The position numbers and the translations under genes are program-made. Shown here one piece after another: positions 1 through 6,092 of a DNA stretch of 7,821 nucleotides. Position 1 is the first letter of the stretch. Each line of letters begins with the position of its first letter. A model generated the notes under the pieces. It saw nothing but the letters and a program-made list of their open reading frames with translations, was not told where the DNA came from and made no database searches. Location of the stretch: NCBI GenBank assembly GCA_021821235.1, contig JAKACS010000131.1, positions 1 through 7,821 on the forward strand, written 5' to 3'. Origin of the DNA: Bacillota bacterium (GTDB taxonomy: Bacteria > Bacillota > Bacilli > Bacillales_B > DSM-18226).

Positions 1-20
1 GCTTAATAAATGTTGTTTTT

Positions 21-50
21 CGCCATGTTCTATTGAACATGGCGATTTTT
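21..50 (+). terminator. Rho-independent terminator of the gene left of the window
   Basis: A perfect 10-bp stem (CGCCATGTTC / GAACATGGCG, 21-30 and 35-44) closes a 4-base TATT loop and is followed by ATTTTT. The T tract lies on the right, so it works on the + strand and ends a transcript from a gene outside the window. Confidence 0.85.
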
Positions 51-123
51 AAAGTTTTTGGTCAATTTCCCTATACCTATCGTGGATAGTTCACATATAC
101 TATCCCAAAGGAGGGATACGAAA

Positions 124-315
124 ATGAATTCGCTTGTTTTCTTATTTCTTGCGGCTATTTTTGCTGGTTTTTCTTTACTCAAACTACCGGCAGTGTCATT
201 TGTTTCGGACTTACAGCCATTTTTCCAAATTGTTGGCATTCTCGCCATTGTCATTTTTTCCTTTGTCATTTTATATATGGCGCTCAAAGCTCTTTTTAAC
301 AAAGGCTGGCGCTAG
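124..315 (+). CDS. Small two-helix membrane protein, unknown function
   Basis: The product has 63 residues. The start at 124 is chosen because a near-perfect ribosome binding site, AAAGGAGGG (107-115), lies 8 bases upstream; upstream in-frame starts lack one. The protein is mostly hydrophobic, with two probable membrane segments at about residues 3-18 and 35-55. They are separated by a polar stretch (SDLQPFF), and the protein ends in a positively charged tail (KALFNKGWR), which suggests a cytoplasmic C-terminus. It stands alone between two terminators, so it is probably monocistronic. I do not recognise the family. A sporulation-type promoter may drive it (see findings). The clean ribosome site, dedicated terminator and coherent hydrophobic pattern make it a credible gene, but its function is unknown. 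Confidence 0.75.
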   Translation: MNSLVFLFLAAIFAGFSLLKLPAVSFVSDLQPFFQIVGILAIVIFSFVILYMALKALFNKGWR

Positions 316-322
316 AACTTCC

Positions 323-354
323 AACAGGCTGAGTTTAATCAGCCTGTTTTTTTT
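323..354 (+). terminator. Rho-independent terminator of the small membrane gene
   Basis: A perfect 10-bp stem AACAGGCTGA / TCAGCCTGTT (323-332, 339-348) with a 6-base loop runs straight into a tract of eight T. It lies 8 bases after the stop codon of the gene at 124-315. Confidence 0.93.
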
Positions 355-396
355 ATGGACAAAAAAAACGATAGTAAAGGAACAAGCAAATTAAAA

Positions 397-411
397 TGAT
401 AATGTTTTTTA
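397..411. promoter_or_regulatory. Possible Fur box upstream of the fbpB-like gene
   Basis: TGATAAT-G-TTTTTTA matches the 7-1-7 Fur consensus (TGATAAT-N-ATTATCA) perfectly in the left half and in 4 of 7 positions in the right half. The region is AT-rich, so chance is a real alternative. The downstream gene resembles the Fur-regulated FbpB of B. subtilis, which makes the site plausible, but it lies about 75 bases upstream of the best -10 element. Confidence 0.35.
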
Positions 412-457
412 CTTTAAGAATATAGAAACACTATTAATTTTCAAAAAGTTGTAATAA

Positions 458-472
458 TTGCAAGCGCTACCG
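458..472. promoter_or_regulatory. Candidate CcpA cre site overlapping the fbpB-like promoter
   Basis: TTGCAAGCGCTACCG fits the cre consensus WTGNAANCGNWNNCW at every position except the last. It sits 14 bases upstream of the -10 element at 487, where bound CcpA would be expected to block RNA polymerase. The match is seen in the sequence; catabolite control of this gene is inference. Confidence 0.5.
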
Positions 473-483
473 GGCATAATAAC

Positions 484-492
484 TGTTACAAT
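484..492 (+). promoter_or_regulatory. Extended -10 promoter of the fbpB-like gene
   Basis: TGT-TACAAT is a TGn-extended -10 element (TACAAT at 487-492). No good -35 is found at 16-18 bases spacing, so recognition would rest on the TGn motif. Transcription would start near 499, giving a leader of about 20 bases carrying the ribosome binding site AAGGAAGGTGAT (500-511). Confidence 0.5.
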
Positions 493-517
493 AGGTAGTA
501 AGGAAGGTGATATTCAG

Positions 518-649
518 ATGAGAAAACCTAGAAAACGTTCATTTGCAGAACTAGTAACAGAAAATAAATTACAGCTTATGAAAGATCGTGCCGCAATGGA
601 AAAGATTGAACAGCGGTTGGAAGAAAAACGTTTGGGAAAAGCAGAATAA
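518..649 (+). CDS. FbpB-family small basic protein
   Basis: The 43-residue product begins MRKPRKRSFAELV and continues with ENK.QLM.DR.AMEKIE.RLEEK, the pattern I associate with the Fur-regulated basic protein FbpB family. In B. subtilis, FbpB works with the small RNA FsrA in the iron-sparing response. The protein is highly charged, with a basic N-terminus (RKPRKR) followed by one predicted amphipathic helix with alternating Glu and Lys/Arg; it has no membrane segment or cysteine. The start at 518 is preceded by the strong Shine-Dalgarno sequence AAGGAAGGTGAT; longer in-frame versions start inside the promoter region and are unlikely. It has its own promoter and lies 65 bases before sspN, with no terminator seen between them. 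A Fur-like and a cre-like site lie upstream. The family call is fairly secure; the exact orthologue of fbpB (many genomes have several) is not. Confidence 0.8.
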   Translation: MRKPRKRSFAELVTENKLQLMKDRAAMEKIEQRLEEKRLGKAE

Positions 650-714
650 TCACATTGATTACCATTCATGTCCCACCTTTTTTTGCACACACTACAAAAA
701 GAGGAGGGATGGGA

Positions 715-858
715 ATGAGCAATCCGAAGAAAGATTCCAAGCACTTCGTACCGAGTCATCTTGGCACCCAGCCAAGAGGATTTAGCGGAAACAATGGAAA
801 AAAGATGCAGGATACATCTGGAAAGCACGCTCAAGTTATCCAGACGAAAGGTGAATAA
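715..858 (+). CDS. sspN: Small acid-soluble spore protein N
   Basis: The 47-residue product contains FVPSHLGTQP near residue 11 and the ending KKMQDTSGKHAQVIQTKGE, both characteristic of SspN, a minor acid-soluble protein of the spore core. SspN accumulates in the forespore; its mechanism is poorly known, and it is unrelated to the DNA-binding alpha/beta SASPs. The start at 715 fits GAGGAGGG (701-708) with a spacing of 6; the in-frame ATG at 709 touches the ribosome site and is rejected. In B. subtilis sspN and tlp form a forespore operon, and the same neighbours appear here. However, a strong hairpin terminator lies between them, so tlp would need read-through or its own promoter. I could not find a convincing sigma-G promoter upstream. 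The gene looks intact. Confidence 0.93.
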   Translation: MSNPKKDSKHFVPSHLGTQPRGFSGNNGKKMQDTSGKHAQVIQTKGE

Positions 859-864
859 TCAAGC

Positions 865-900
865 CCAAAAGACCCGTCGCTGTAGCTGTGGGTCTTTTGG
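865..900 (+). terminator. Rho-independent terminator after sspN
   Basis: A perfect 11-bp stem CCAAAAGACCC / GGGTCTTTTGG (865-875, 890-900) has a 14-base loop. The U tract is interrupted (TTGTCTCGCTTTTT), so it may be leaky and allow some transcription into tlp. Confidence 0.8.
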
Positions 901-1002
901 TTGTCTCGCTTTTTAATCAAAAACCACTTTTTTCTAATGATATTTTTGCCGGGTCGGATACAAACTATTTTTGTACCAATACAATCGAAAGAAGGGATTT
1001 TG

Positions 1003-1239
1003 ATGGATAATCGCCAAAAGCCAAATCCAGATGATCGAAGTGATAATGTCGAAAAACTCCAAGAAATGATTCACAATACGATCGAGAATATCGAAGAAGC
1101 CGAGGAATCCATGCAGTTCACCGATAGTACTGAGCAGCGTCAGCAAATTGCGGCCAAGAACGAACGCCGCCGGGAAAGTATTAAAGCGATGCGCTCTGAA
1201 GCAAAGGACGAAGCCAACGGAAACAATCAATACGAATAA
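1003..1239 (+). CDS. tlp: Small acid-soluble spore protein Tlp
   Basis: The 78-residue product matches the Tlp family: the signature PNPDDRSDNVEKLQ lies at residues 7-20, followed by a long amphipathic helix (TIENIEEAEESM) and a second charged helix (KNERRRESIKAMRSE). Tlp was named for weak resemblance to thioredoxin but lacks the CxxC active site; no cysteine is present here. It is a minor spore-core protein in Bacillus. The start at 1003 follows AAGAAGGG (about 989-996) at normal spacing, and the protein then begins MDNRQKPNPDD as expected for the family; upstream in-frame extension would add an unrelated hydrophobic stretch. It follows sspN, as in B. subtilis, and is followed by a strong terminator. 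Confidence 0.95.
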   Translation: MDNRQKPNPDDRSDNVEKLQEMIHNTIENIEEAEESMQFTDSTEQRQQIAAKNERRRESIKAMRSEAKDEANGNNQYE

Positions 1240-1247
1240 ACTAAATT

Positions 1248-1290
1248 AAAGACCAGTTTTCCAGCACAAATGGAAGACTGGTCTTTTGAT
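1248..1290 (+). terminator. Rho-independent terminator after tlp
   Basis: A 15-bp stem with one G-U pair (1248-1262 with 1272-1286; core AAAGACCAG / CTGGTCTTT) has a 9-base loop and is followed by TTTTGATTTTACT. It begins 8 bases after the tlp stop codon. Confidence 0.9.
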
Positions 1291-1318
1291 TTTACTATTT
1301 CATTATTTGTTTGCTCCT

Positions 1319-1328
1319 ATGGTAAGAT
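1319..1328 (+). promoter_or_regulatory. Extended -10 promoter of the AAA+ ATPase cluster
   Basis: TG-G-TAAGAT (hexamer at 1323-1328) is a TGn-extended -10 element in the gap between the tlp terminator and the ATPase gene. The matching -35 is poor (TTCATT, 1299-1304, spacing 18). It would produce a short leader and is the only sigma-A-like candidate for the cluster at 1363-4405. Confidence 0.45.
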
Positions 1329-1362
1329 AGAGGGGGAAATTTTGATGAAGAAGTGATGAACG

Positions 1363-3706
1363 GTGAACCAACAAAGACAAACACCACAGGAATTTGAACA
1401 GCAGCTGGAACAATGGGAAGAAGAACTAGCCATTGATGGAAAAATCAAAAATGAAAGCAGCTTGTTTACATATTTAAGCACGGTAAAAAAGGATGCTCTT
1501 AAGCAATCCAAACTGCTGACAATTGCAGCATTATCAAGAATTGGAAGCGGCAAACGCGATTCCCTCGCGGTTGCCTGGATGGAAAGAGCAGCCGAATTGG
1601 CACCAAACAATCAACAGGCATTGCAATTTTTATCACAACATGAATGGAAAAAGGAAAAAAACCTTGTGGACATGCTCGTTTTTCCGCCAATAAGGGAATC
1701 GGATAATCGGACAGCAAAAAAGAAAATGGCCGAAGAATATATTCAAATATGCCGTAGCTTTCTGGAGAGATCCGAGGATCATTTGGCAGCACTCAAGAAA
1801 AAAACGACAGCTGTTGCCGACTGGAAAGATCCAATTGAAAATACCTATGTGCAACTGTATCATCTGCTTACAGACGCTGTCCAGAAAGTAAGCGAACTGC
1901 TAAGTGCAACAGAAGCGTATGAGCAATCCATATCCGGCGTATTTTATAACACTGCGTATTTTCAAGATATTAAAACACATCTTGAACAAGTAAATGAGTT
2001 GAAAAGTAAGTGGCAAAACCTTTTTTCCGCAGAGGAAGCAAATATAATTGTAGGAAAGAAAGCATTGGAACAGTTGAACGAAATGGTTGGAATGGAATTC
2101 ATTAAAAAACGGGTAAATGATTTTTACCGTTTTTTAAAATATCAAAAGCAGCGAAAAGAGCTCGGATTTCAAGTAAAAGACGAGCTGGGCCTAAACATGA
2201 TTTTAACTGGTAACCCGGGTACAGGCAAAACAACATTGGCTCGCCTTTTAGCAAAGATTTACCATGAACTGGGTGTCCTGCCGCGCGAAGAAGTAATCGA
2301 AGCAGATCGTTCACAGCTAGTAGGTGCGTTTGTCGGCCAAACTGAGGAAAATGTTCGAGCCATTGTTGAGCGGGCAATCGGCGGTGTGTTGTTTATTGAT
2401 GAAGCATACAGTTTAAAACGCGAAGGCCAATCAGGCAACGATTACGGACAAACAGCTATTGATACCCTTGTGTCTTTAATGACAAAGAGTGAGTATAGCG
2501 GGCGTTTTGCTGTCATTCTTGCGGGCTATCCTGAAGAAATACGGGCATTTTTAAATGCGAATCCAGGATTGCGCAGCCGCTTCCCGCAATCAAATTTCAT
2601 TCAGCTGCAAAATTACACAAATAGCGAATTAATGGAGATTGCTGAGAAAATTGCTGCTGAAAATGACTATATTCTTACGGAGGATGCAAAAAAGGAGCTT
2701 GTCTATCGGCTCGAGCGCGAGCGGGTCGACGACACTTTCGGCAATGCCAGAACGGTTAAAAATCTTGTGCTAGAAGCTATTTTCAAAAAAGGATCTGAAA
2801 TGAAAAGCGATACGAAAGATGTATTGCAGTTAACCGTGCTCGACAAAGATGATTTTGCCACGGAAATAGCGAGCAAAACAGTGTCTCCGGAGGATAAATT
2901 AAATCAGCTGGTAGGCCTTCATTTATTGAAAGAAGAGATCCTGTCCTTTGTTTCGTTTGTGAAAATGCAGCAGTTTCGTAGAAGCAAGGGGCTCCCGATC
3001 GTTCCCATCCAACTTCATTCAGTTTTTACCGGAAATCCAGGAACGGGCAAAACAACCATGGCAAAAATTTATGCCGAACTATTGCAAGAATGTGGGATTT
3101 TAAAGCGAGGGCACCTTATTGTAACAAGCAGAGCCGATTTTGTTGCCGGATTTGTCGGACAGACGGCCGGAAAAACGAAAAAAAAAGATTCGGGAAGCCC
3201 TAGGCGGCGTCTTATTCATCGATGAGGCCTATTCACTATTGGGACAAACGAGTGGAGATTTCGGCAAAGAAGTCATTGATACCCTTGTGGATGAGATGAC
3301 AAAACACAATGAAAACTTGGTTGTTATTCTTGCCGGTTACCCACATCAAATGGAAGAATTGCTAAGTAGCAATCCCGGCTTGCATTCAAGATTCAAGAAA
3401 TTTTTCTATTTTCCAGATTATAACAGCGATGAGCTGGTTGCGATTATCGAAAAGTACATCCACCAGTATCAATACATTTTAACAGAAGAAGCAAGACTGC
3501 TCTTAACGAAATTATTGATAGAAAAGAAGTATGAAGGCAATGGCCGGTTTGCAACCAATTTGGCAGATGAAATGATTCAATCGCAAGCAATGCGGTTAAT
3601 GAAGACACCAGAGGGGACAGATTTGGTGGAAAAAGCCATGTACTTAGAAAACAAGGATGTTAGTCAAGCATTTAGAAAAATAGGAAAAGAGGAGAATATA
3701 TGTTAG
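1363..3706 (+). pseudogene. Tandem CbxX/CfxQ (SpoVK-type) AAA+ ATPase, frameshifted
   Basis: Two overlapping reading frames (1363-3225, 620 codons; and the frame ending at 3706) join into one 780-residue protein if one A is removed from the A9 run at 3178-3186. The N-terminal 230 residues are helical and include a TPR-like unit (about 66-95). AAA+ domain 1 has Walker A GNPGTGKT (283-290), Walker B GVLFIDEA (341-348) and NPGLRSRF (400-407) with the likely arginine finger. Domain 2 has Walker A GNPGTGKT (557-564), then, after the shift, FIDEAY (D620, E621) and NPGLHSRF (670-677). The family includes SpoVK of B. subtilis (one AAA+ domain, about 320 residues) and the rubisco activase CbxX; this two-domain form is much longer. 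As read, translation stops before the second Walker B, leaving domain 1 complete. The GTG start has only a weak ribosome site. The 3' end overlaps yneP by 7 bases (ATGTTAG), which suggests translational coupling. The client is unknown. Confidence 0.85.
3178..3186 (+). other. Homopolymer frameshift (A9) in the AAA+ gene
   Basis: Nine consecutive A precede GATTCGG. Reading as written gives K-K-K-D-S-G-S-P-R and a stop at 3223; with eight A it gives K-K-K-I-R-E-A-L-G-G-V-L-F-I-D-E, exactly the AAA+ sequence leading to Walker B. The insertion is therefore placed within this run with high certainty. Whether it is biological, a slippage site or a sequencing error is open. Confidence 0.9.
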
Positions 3707-4131
3707 TTGCTATAACAGAGATTCCGGTTCGTTACGCAGAAACAGACCAAATGGGAGTTGTGTATCACGCTAATTATTTAATTTGGATGGAATTGGGGAG
3801 AACTGCTTTTATTGAAGAACTTGGATTTAATTATGCAGAACTGGAAAAGGACGGAATTCTTTCGCCAGTCATCGATATCCAAGTGTCTTATAAAAAACCT
3901 GTTCGTTTTGGGGAAACCGCAACCGTTAAGACGTGGGTGGAGACCTATGATGGTTTCCGTGTCAAATACGGTTATGAAATTTTCACTGCGCAGGCTGAGC
4001 TTGCCGTAACAGGGTTTACAGAGCATGTCTGTGTGAAAAAAGACAGCTTTCGGCCTGTGGCTTTTCGACGAATTCTCCCGGCCTGGCATGCAGCCTATGA
4101 AAAAGTGAAGAAAAACAGCCAAGAGGAGTGA
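3700..4131 (+). CDS. yneP: YneP-like acyl-CoA thioesterase (hotdog, 4HBT family)
   Basis: The 143-residue product has the length and layout of the 4-hydroxybenzoyl-CoA thioesterase/YbgC family. The signature RYAETDQMGVVYHANY lies at residues 11-26; D16 corresponds to the catalytic aspartate of the family, and the helix WMELGRTAFIEELG that packs into the hotdog fold follows. Such enzymes hydrolyse acyl-CoA thioesters in the cytoplasm; the substrate cannot be read from the sequence. The start at 3700 is supported by GAGGAG (3689-3694), 5 bases upstream, and overlaps the stop of the AAA+ gene by 7 bases. The yneQ remnant follows 5 bases after the stop. In B. subtilis yneP lies in the same place, after tlp. 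The gene is intact. Confidence 0.9.
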   Translation: MLVAITEIPVRYAETDQMGVVYHANYLIWMELGRTAFIEELGFNYAELEKDGILSPVIDIQVSYKKPVRFGETATVKTWVETYDGFRVKYGYEIFTAQAELAVTGFTEHVCVKKDSFRPVAFRRILPAWHAAYEKVKKNSQEE

Positions 4132-4136
4132 GAAAA

Positions 4137-4405
4137 TTGGCTTTTGGCATTAAGAGAAAAGACCTTTTAGGGTGGAAGAAAAAAATTGACAGCGGCGAGA
4201 TTGCTTTTTAAACCATTATTGGCTTGACGATCGGTTTCCGGGGGCAAAAACGGTGACGAAAGTTGGCTGAAATAACCTTGAGAAACTGGCAGAGTGGGGA
4301 AGAAGCCATGGGCTAAAACCTGAGGGGATTCACCACCGTGCAGACGGGTATTCCCATTTTGACCTCATCGGTGACCGTCAGGCGGAAATTCTGCAGAAAG
4401 AATGA
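4137..4405 (+). pseudogene. yneQ: yneQ remnant with frameshift and nonsense codon
   Basis: A TTG start at 4137, 8 bases after GAGGAG, opens a frame beginning AFGIKRKDLLGWKKKIDSGEIAF that stops at TAA 4209-4211. Adding one T to the T5 run at 4205-4209 restores LNHYWLDDRFPGAKTVTKVG, then an in-frame TGA (4268-4270), then NNLEKLAEWGRSHGL and SHFDLIGDRQAEILQKE up to TGA at 4403-4405. The whole would be 89 residues. It resembles YneQ of B. subtilis, a short protein of unknown function located between yneP and yneR, and it sits in that position here. The TGA falls where I recall a cysteine in YneQ, so a single substitution (TGC or TGT to TGA) explains it. Two independent lesions favour a true pseudogene over a single sequencing error. 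Confidence 0.8.
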
Positions 4406-4425
4406 CTCTTTGAGACCCAATTCTT

Positions 4426-4463
4426 AAAAACACGCACTCCTTAAATGGTTGTGCGTGTCTTTT
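4426..4463. terminator. Probable bidirectional terminator between yneQ and yneR
   Basis: An 8-bp GC-rich stem ACACGCAC / GTGCGTGT (4430-4437, 4451-4458) has a 13-base loop and is flanked by AAAA on the left and TTTT on the right. It could therefore end transcription from both sides. It lies between the convergent yneQ remnant and yneR, as expected. Confidence 0.75.
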
Positions 4464-4482
4464 AATGCGTGGAACCGAAAAA

Positions 4483-4785
4483 TTACTGATCTTCTGTTTT
4501 TGTAAAGCGAAACACAGGTTCATTCCGATCCCCGTTCCACTCAATCAGGAGATTATGGCCGTCAAAATACCATAAATCTTTTTCCTCTATGTAAAATGAA
4601 ATGCCGTCTTGTTCCGTTAACGCCCCCATATCAACAGGTTCTTCTGTGGAGATACCGAGAGAAAAGCCGCTTTGAATCGTGCTGGCGCCGCCGTAACGGG
4701 CAAAAAATCGAACAAATTGTCCTTCTGCCAAATCGAGTTCATTTTTATACCATGCTGCTGCTTTGTGTTGAATTTGAATGTTCAA
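4483..4785 (-). CDS. yneR: YneR, HesB/IscA-like fold protein
   Basis: The 100-residue product matches YneR of B. subtilis, a member of the HesB/IscA (Fe-S_biosyn) superfamily. Recognisable pieces are WYKNELDL (12-19), VRFFARYGG (25-33), QSGFSLGIS (38-46) and DLWYFDGHNLLIEW (71-84). True A-type iron-sulfur carriers bind clusters through three cysteines, but this protein has no cysteine at all, so a carrier role is unlikely and its function is unknown. The start is TTG at 4785, supported by AGAGGAG (4799-4793), 7 bases upstream; no better start is in frame. A good promoter lies upstream (4841-4868). It converges with yneP/yneQ and shares the terminator at 4426-4463. Confidence 0.88.
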   Translation of the reverse strand: MNIQIQHKAAAWYKNELDLAEGQFVRFFARYGGASTIQSGFSLGISTEEPVDMGALTEQDGISFYIEEKDLWYFDGHNLLIEWNGDRNEPVFRFTKTEDQ

Positions 4786-4840
4786 ACGAAAACTCCTCTC
4801 ATCATTCTGGCTGTGGTATGGCCGTAAATCAGAGTGGCCA

Positions 4841-4868
4841 ATTTTAGTTTACCACAATGGGTTGACAA
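4841..4868 (-). promoter_or_regulatory. Sigma-A promoter of yneR
   Basis: On the minus strand TTGTCA (4868-4863) and TAAAAT (4846-4841) are 16 bases apart. Transcription would start near 4834, leaving a leader of about 50 bases before the TTG start. Confidence 0.65.
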
Positions 4869-4880
4869 TCATATCTTTAA

Positions 4881-4982
4881 CACACTGGAGATTGCAACCT
4901 TATTTTTGATGCTTCCTATGTAGTAGATGATCCTTCTCCACTGCGATTTAAAAAACATATTATCGGCGTGAAAAATGATTGA
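4881..4982 (+). other. Coding-like 33-codon stretch, possible gene remnant
   Basis: Between stops at 4878 and 4980, the + strand reads HTGDCNLIFDASYVV then DDPSPLRFKKHIIGVKND. Its composition and final stop look like the C-terminus of a real protein, but it has no start codon, ribosome site or recognised family. It overlaps the last 23 bases of the histidine kinase on the other strand. Chance is quite possible. Confidence 0.25.
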
Positions 4983-6092
4983 CAGGGTGAATAAAGGTTT
5001 GAACCGGAAACGCAATCGTAAATGTCGTCCCTTTTTGCATCACACTCTCCACATGAATCGAGCCGCCGTTTTCCTCAATGATTTTTTTGCACATACTAAG
5101 TCCAATTCCCGTCCCTTTTTCTTTTGTTGAGTAAAAGGGAATAAATAGGTTATTAAGGACATCGGTTGACATTCCGCAACCGCTATCCGTAATGCGAATA
5201 AGCGCATTTTCTGTATTTACTTCTGTCGAAATCGAGATCATCCGCGATTGATTATAGCTTTCGTCGATGGCTTCCATTGCATTTTTTAAAATATTGATTA
5301 AAACTTGTTTTAATTGCTTCGAAGAAATTTGGATCGAAACATCAATTGAAGACAACGATGACTGGATTTCAATGTTCCGAAGAATAGCTTCACTCTCATA
5401 AAGAATGACGATGTCATGGACAATTTTATTTACGGACACCTCTTGGTTGTCTACAGCCTGAGGTTTGGCTGCATTTAAAAATTCATAGATAATATCGTTT
5501 GCTCGATTGATTTCTTCAAGCGCCACTTCTGCATACTGTTCCTTTCCCAATTCCTTTAGGTACGGCCTTAACAATTGCAAAAAGCCTTTTACGGTTGTGA
5601 GCGGATTGCGTATCTCGTGGGCGATTCCCGCAGCTAATTTTTCAATATTATGGTGATGATCAACTGCCTTTGCGGCATCTTTCATTTCTTCAACCGTTTT
5701 CTCTAAATAATCCCTTTTTTCACTTAAGTCCTGATTAAAAAGAAATAGTTTCCGCTCTACCCGGCCGATCATTTCTTTCATATTTGCTAGCTCCGTTTTA
5801 ATTGGTATACAAAACACGTGAACGTTTAATTCCTCATCAACTGATTTAAAAATCTGGTAAAATTGTTTATTCGCATTTCCGTTCATAGGAACTTCGATAA
5901 ATTCCAGATTGATGTTATTTTTTAAGAAAGAAATGGTATCTTTCTGGTACTGATAATCAATTAATTCTGCAAAAAATCTGTATGCGGTAAGTTCCGCTCG
6001 GCCAACTGGGATTTCTTCACTACCTTTAGCTGCTGATCCAAAATAAAGTAAGGAAAAGGGACGTTGTTTACATTAAACCGATCAAGATTCAT
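4960..6092 (-). pseudogene. Orphan sporulation-type sensor histidine kinase, frameshifted
   Basis: A 43-codon frame starting at ATG 6092 (MNLDRFNVNNVPFPYFILD) ends at 5961. Adding one T in the coding-strand T6 run (5976-5971) joins it to the long frame ending at 4960, giving a 377-residue protein. Restored numbering: PAS-like N-terminal region about 1-98, possible coiled-coil linker about 99-150, H-box AHEIRNPLTTVKGFLQL with phospho-acceptor H159, N-box NILKNAMEA (267-275), DSGCGM (303-308), IPFYSTK (318-324) and GTGIGLS (327-333). There is no signal peptide or membrane segment, so it should be cytoplasmic. The H-box resembles that of the Bacillus sporulation kinases feeding Spo0F. No response regulator is adjacent. 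The start is supported by AAAAGGA (6110-6104), 11 bases upstream. An internal start at 5886 would give 308 residues with the complete kinase core but without much of the sensor. I do not recall a kinase here in B. subtilis. Confidence 0.85.
5971..5976 (-). other. Homopolymer frameshift (T6 on the coding strand) in the histidine kinase
   Basis: Read as written, the kinase N-terminus runs PHTDFLQN and stops. With seven T it runs PHTDFFAELIDYQYQKD and stays open to the kinase core. The upstream half carries the start codon and ribosome site and the downstream half carries all catalytic motifs, so the missing base is confidently placed in or beside this run. Confidence 0.8.

Noticed and set aside
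25..40. GTTC-N4-GAAC in the first hairpin as a LexA site
   Set aside because: The half-sites are in the reverse order of a LexA box (GAAC-N4-GTTC) and are fully explained by the terminator stem.
640..680. Possible sigma-G promoter of sspN (GAATA at 644, CAT at 667)
   Set aside because: The -10 match stops after CAT and spacing variants score no better, so it cannot be told from chance.
971..984. TTGTA-CCAA-TACAA inverted repeat upstream of tlp
   Set aside because: Only 5-bp arms in AT-rich DNA, not positioned on a recognised promoter; likely chance.
2102..2377. Antisense open frame within the first AAA+ domain, and similar shadows in other genes
   Set aside because: They mirror well-supported coding sequence and have no ribosome site or recognisable motif.
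4268..4270. UGA in yneQ as a selenocysteine codon at a cysteine position
   Set aside because: The same gene has an upstream frameshift, no selenocysteine insertion structure is evident, and Bacillus relatives generally lack the machinery. A nonsense mutation is simpler.
4862..4880. TTGACA on the + strand as a promoter -35
   Set aside because: No acceptable -10 occurs 16-18 bases downstream; the same bases are better explained as the minus-strand -35 of yneR.
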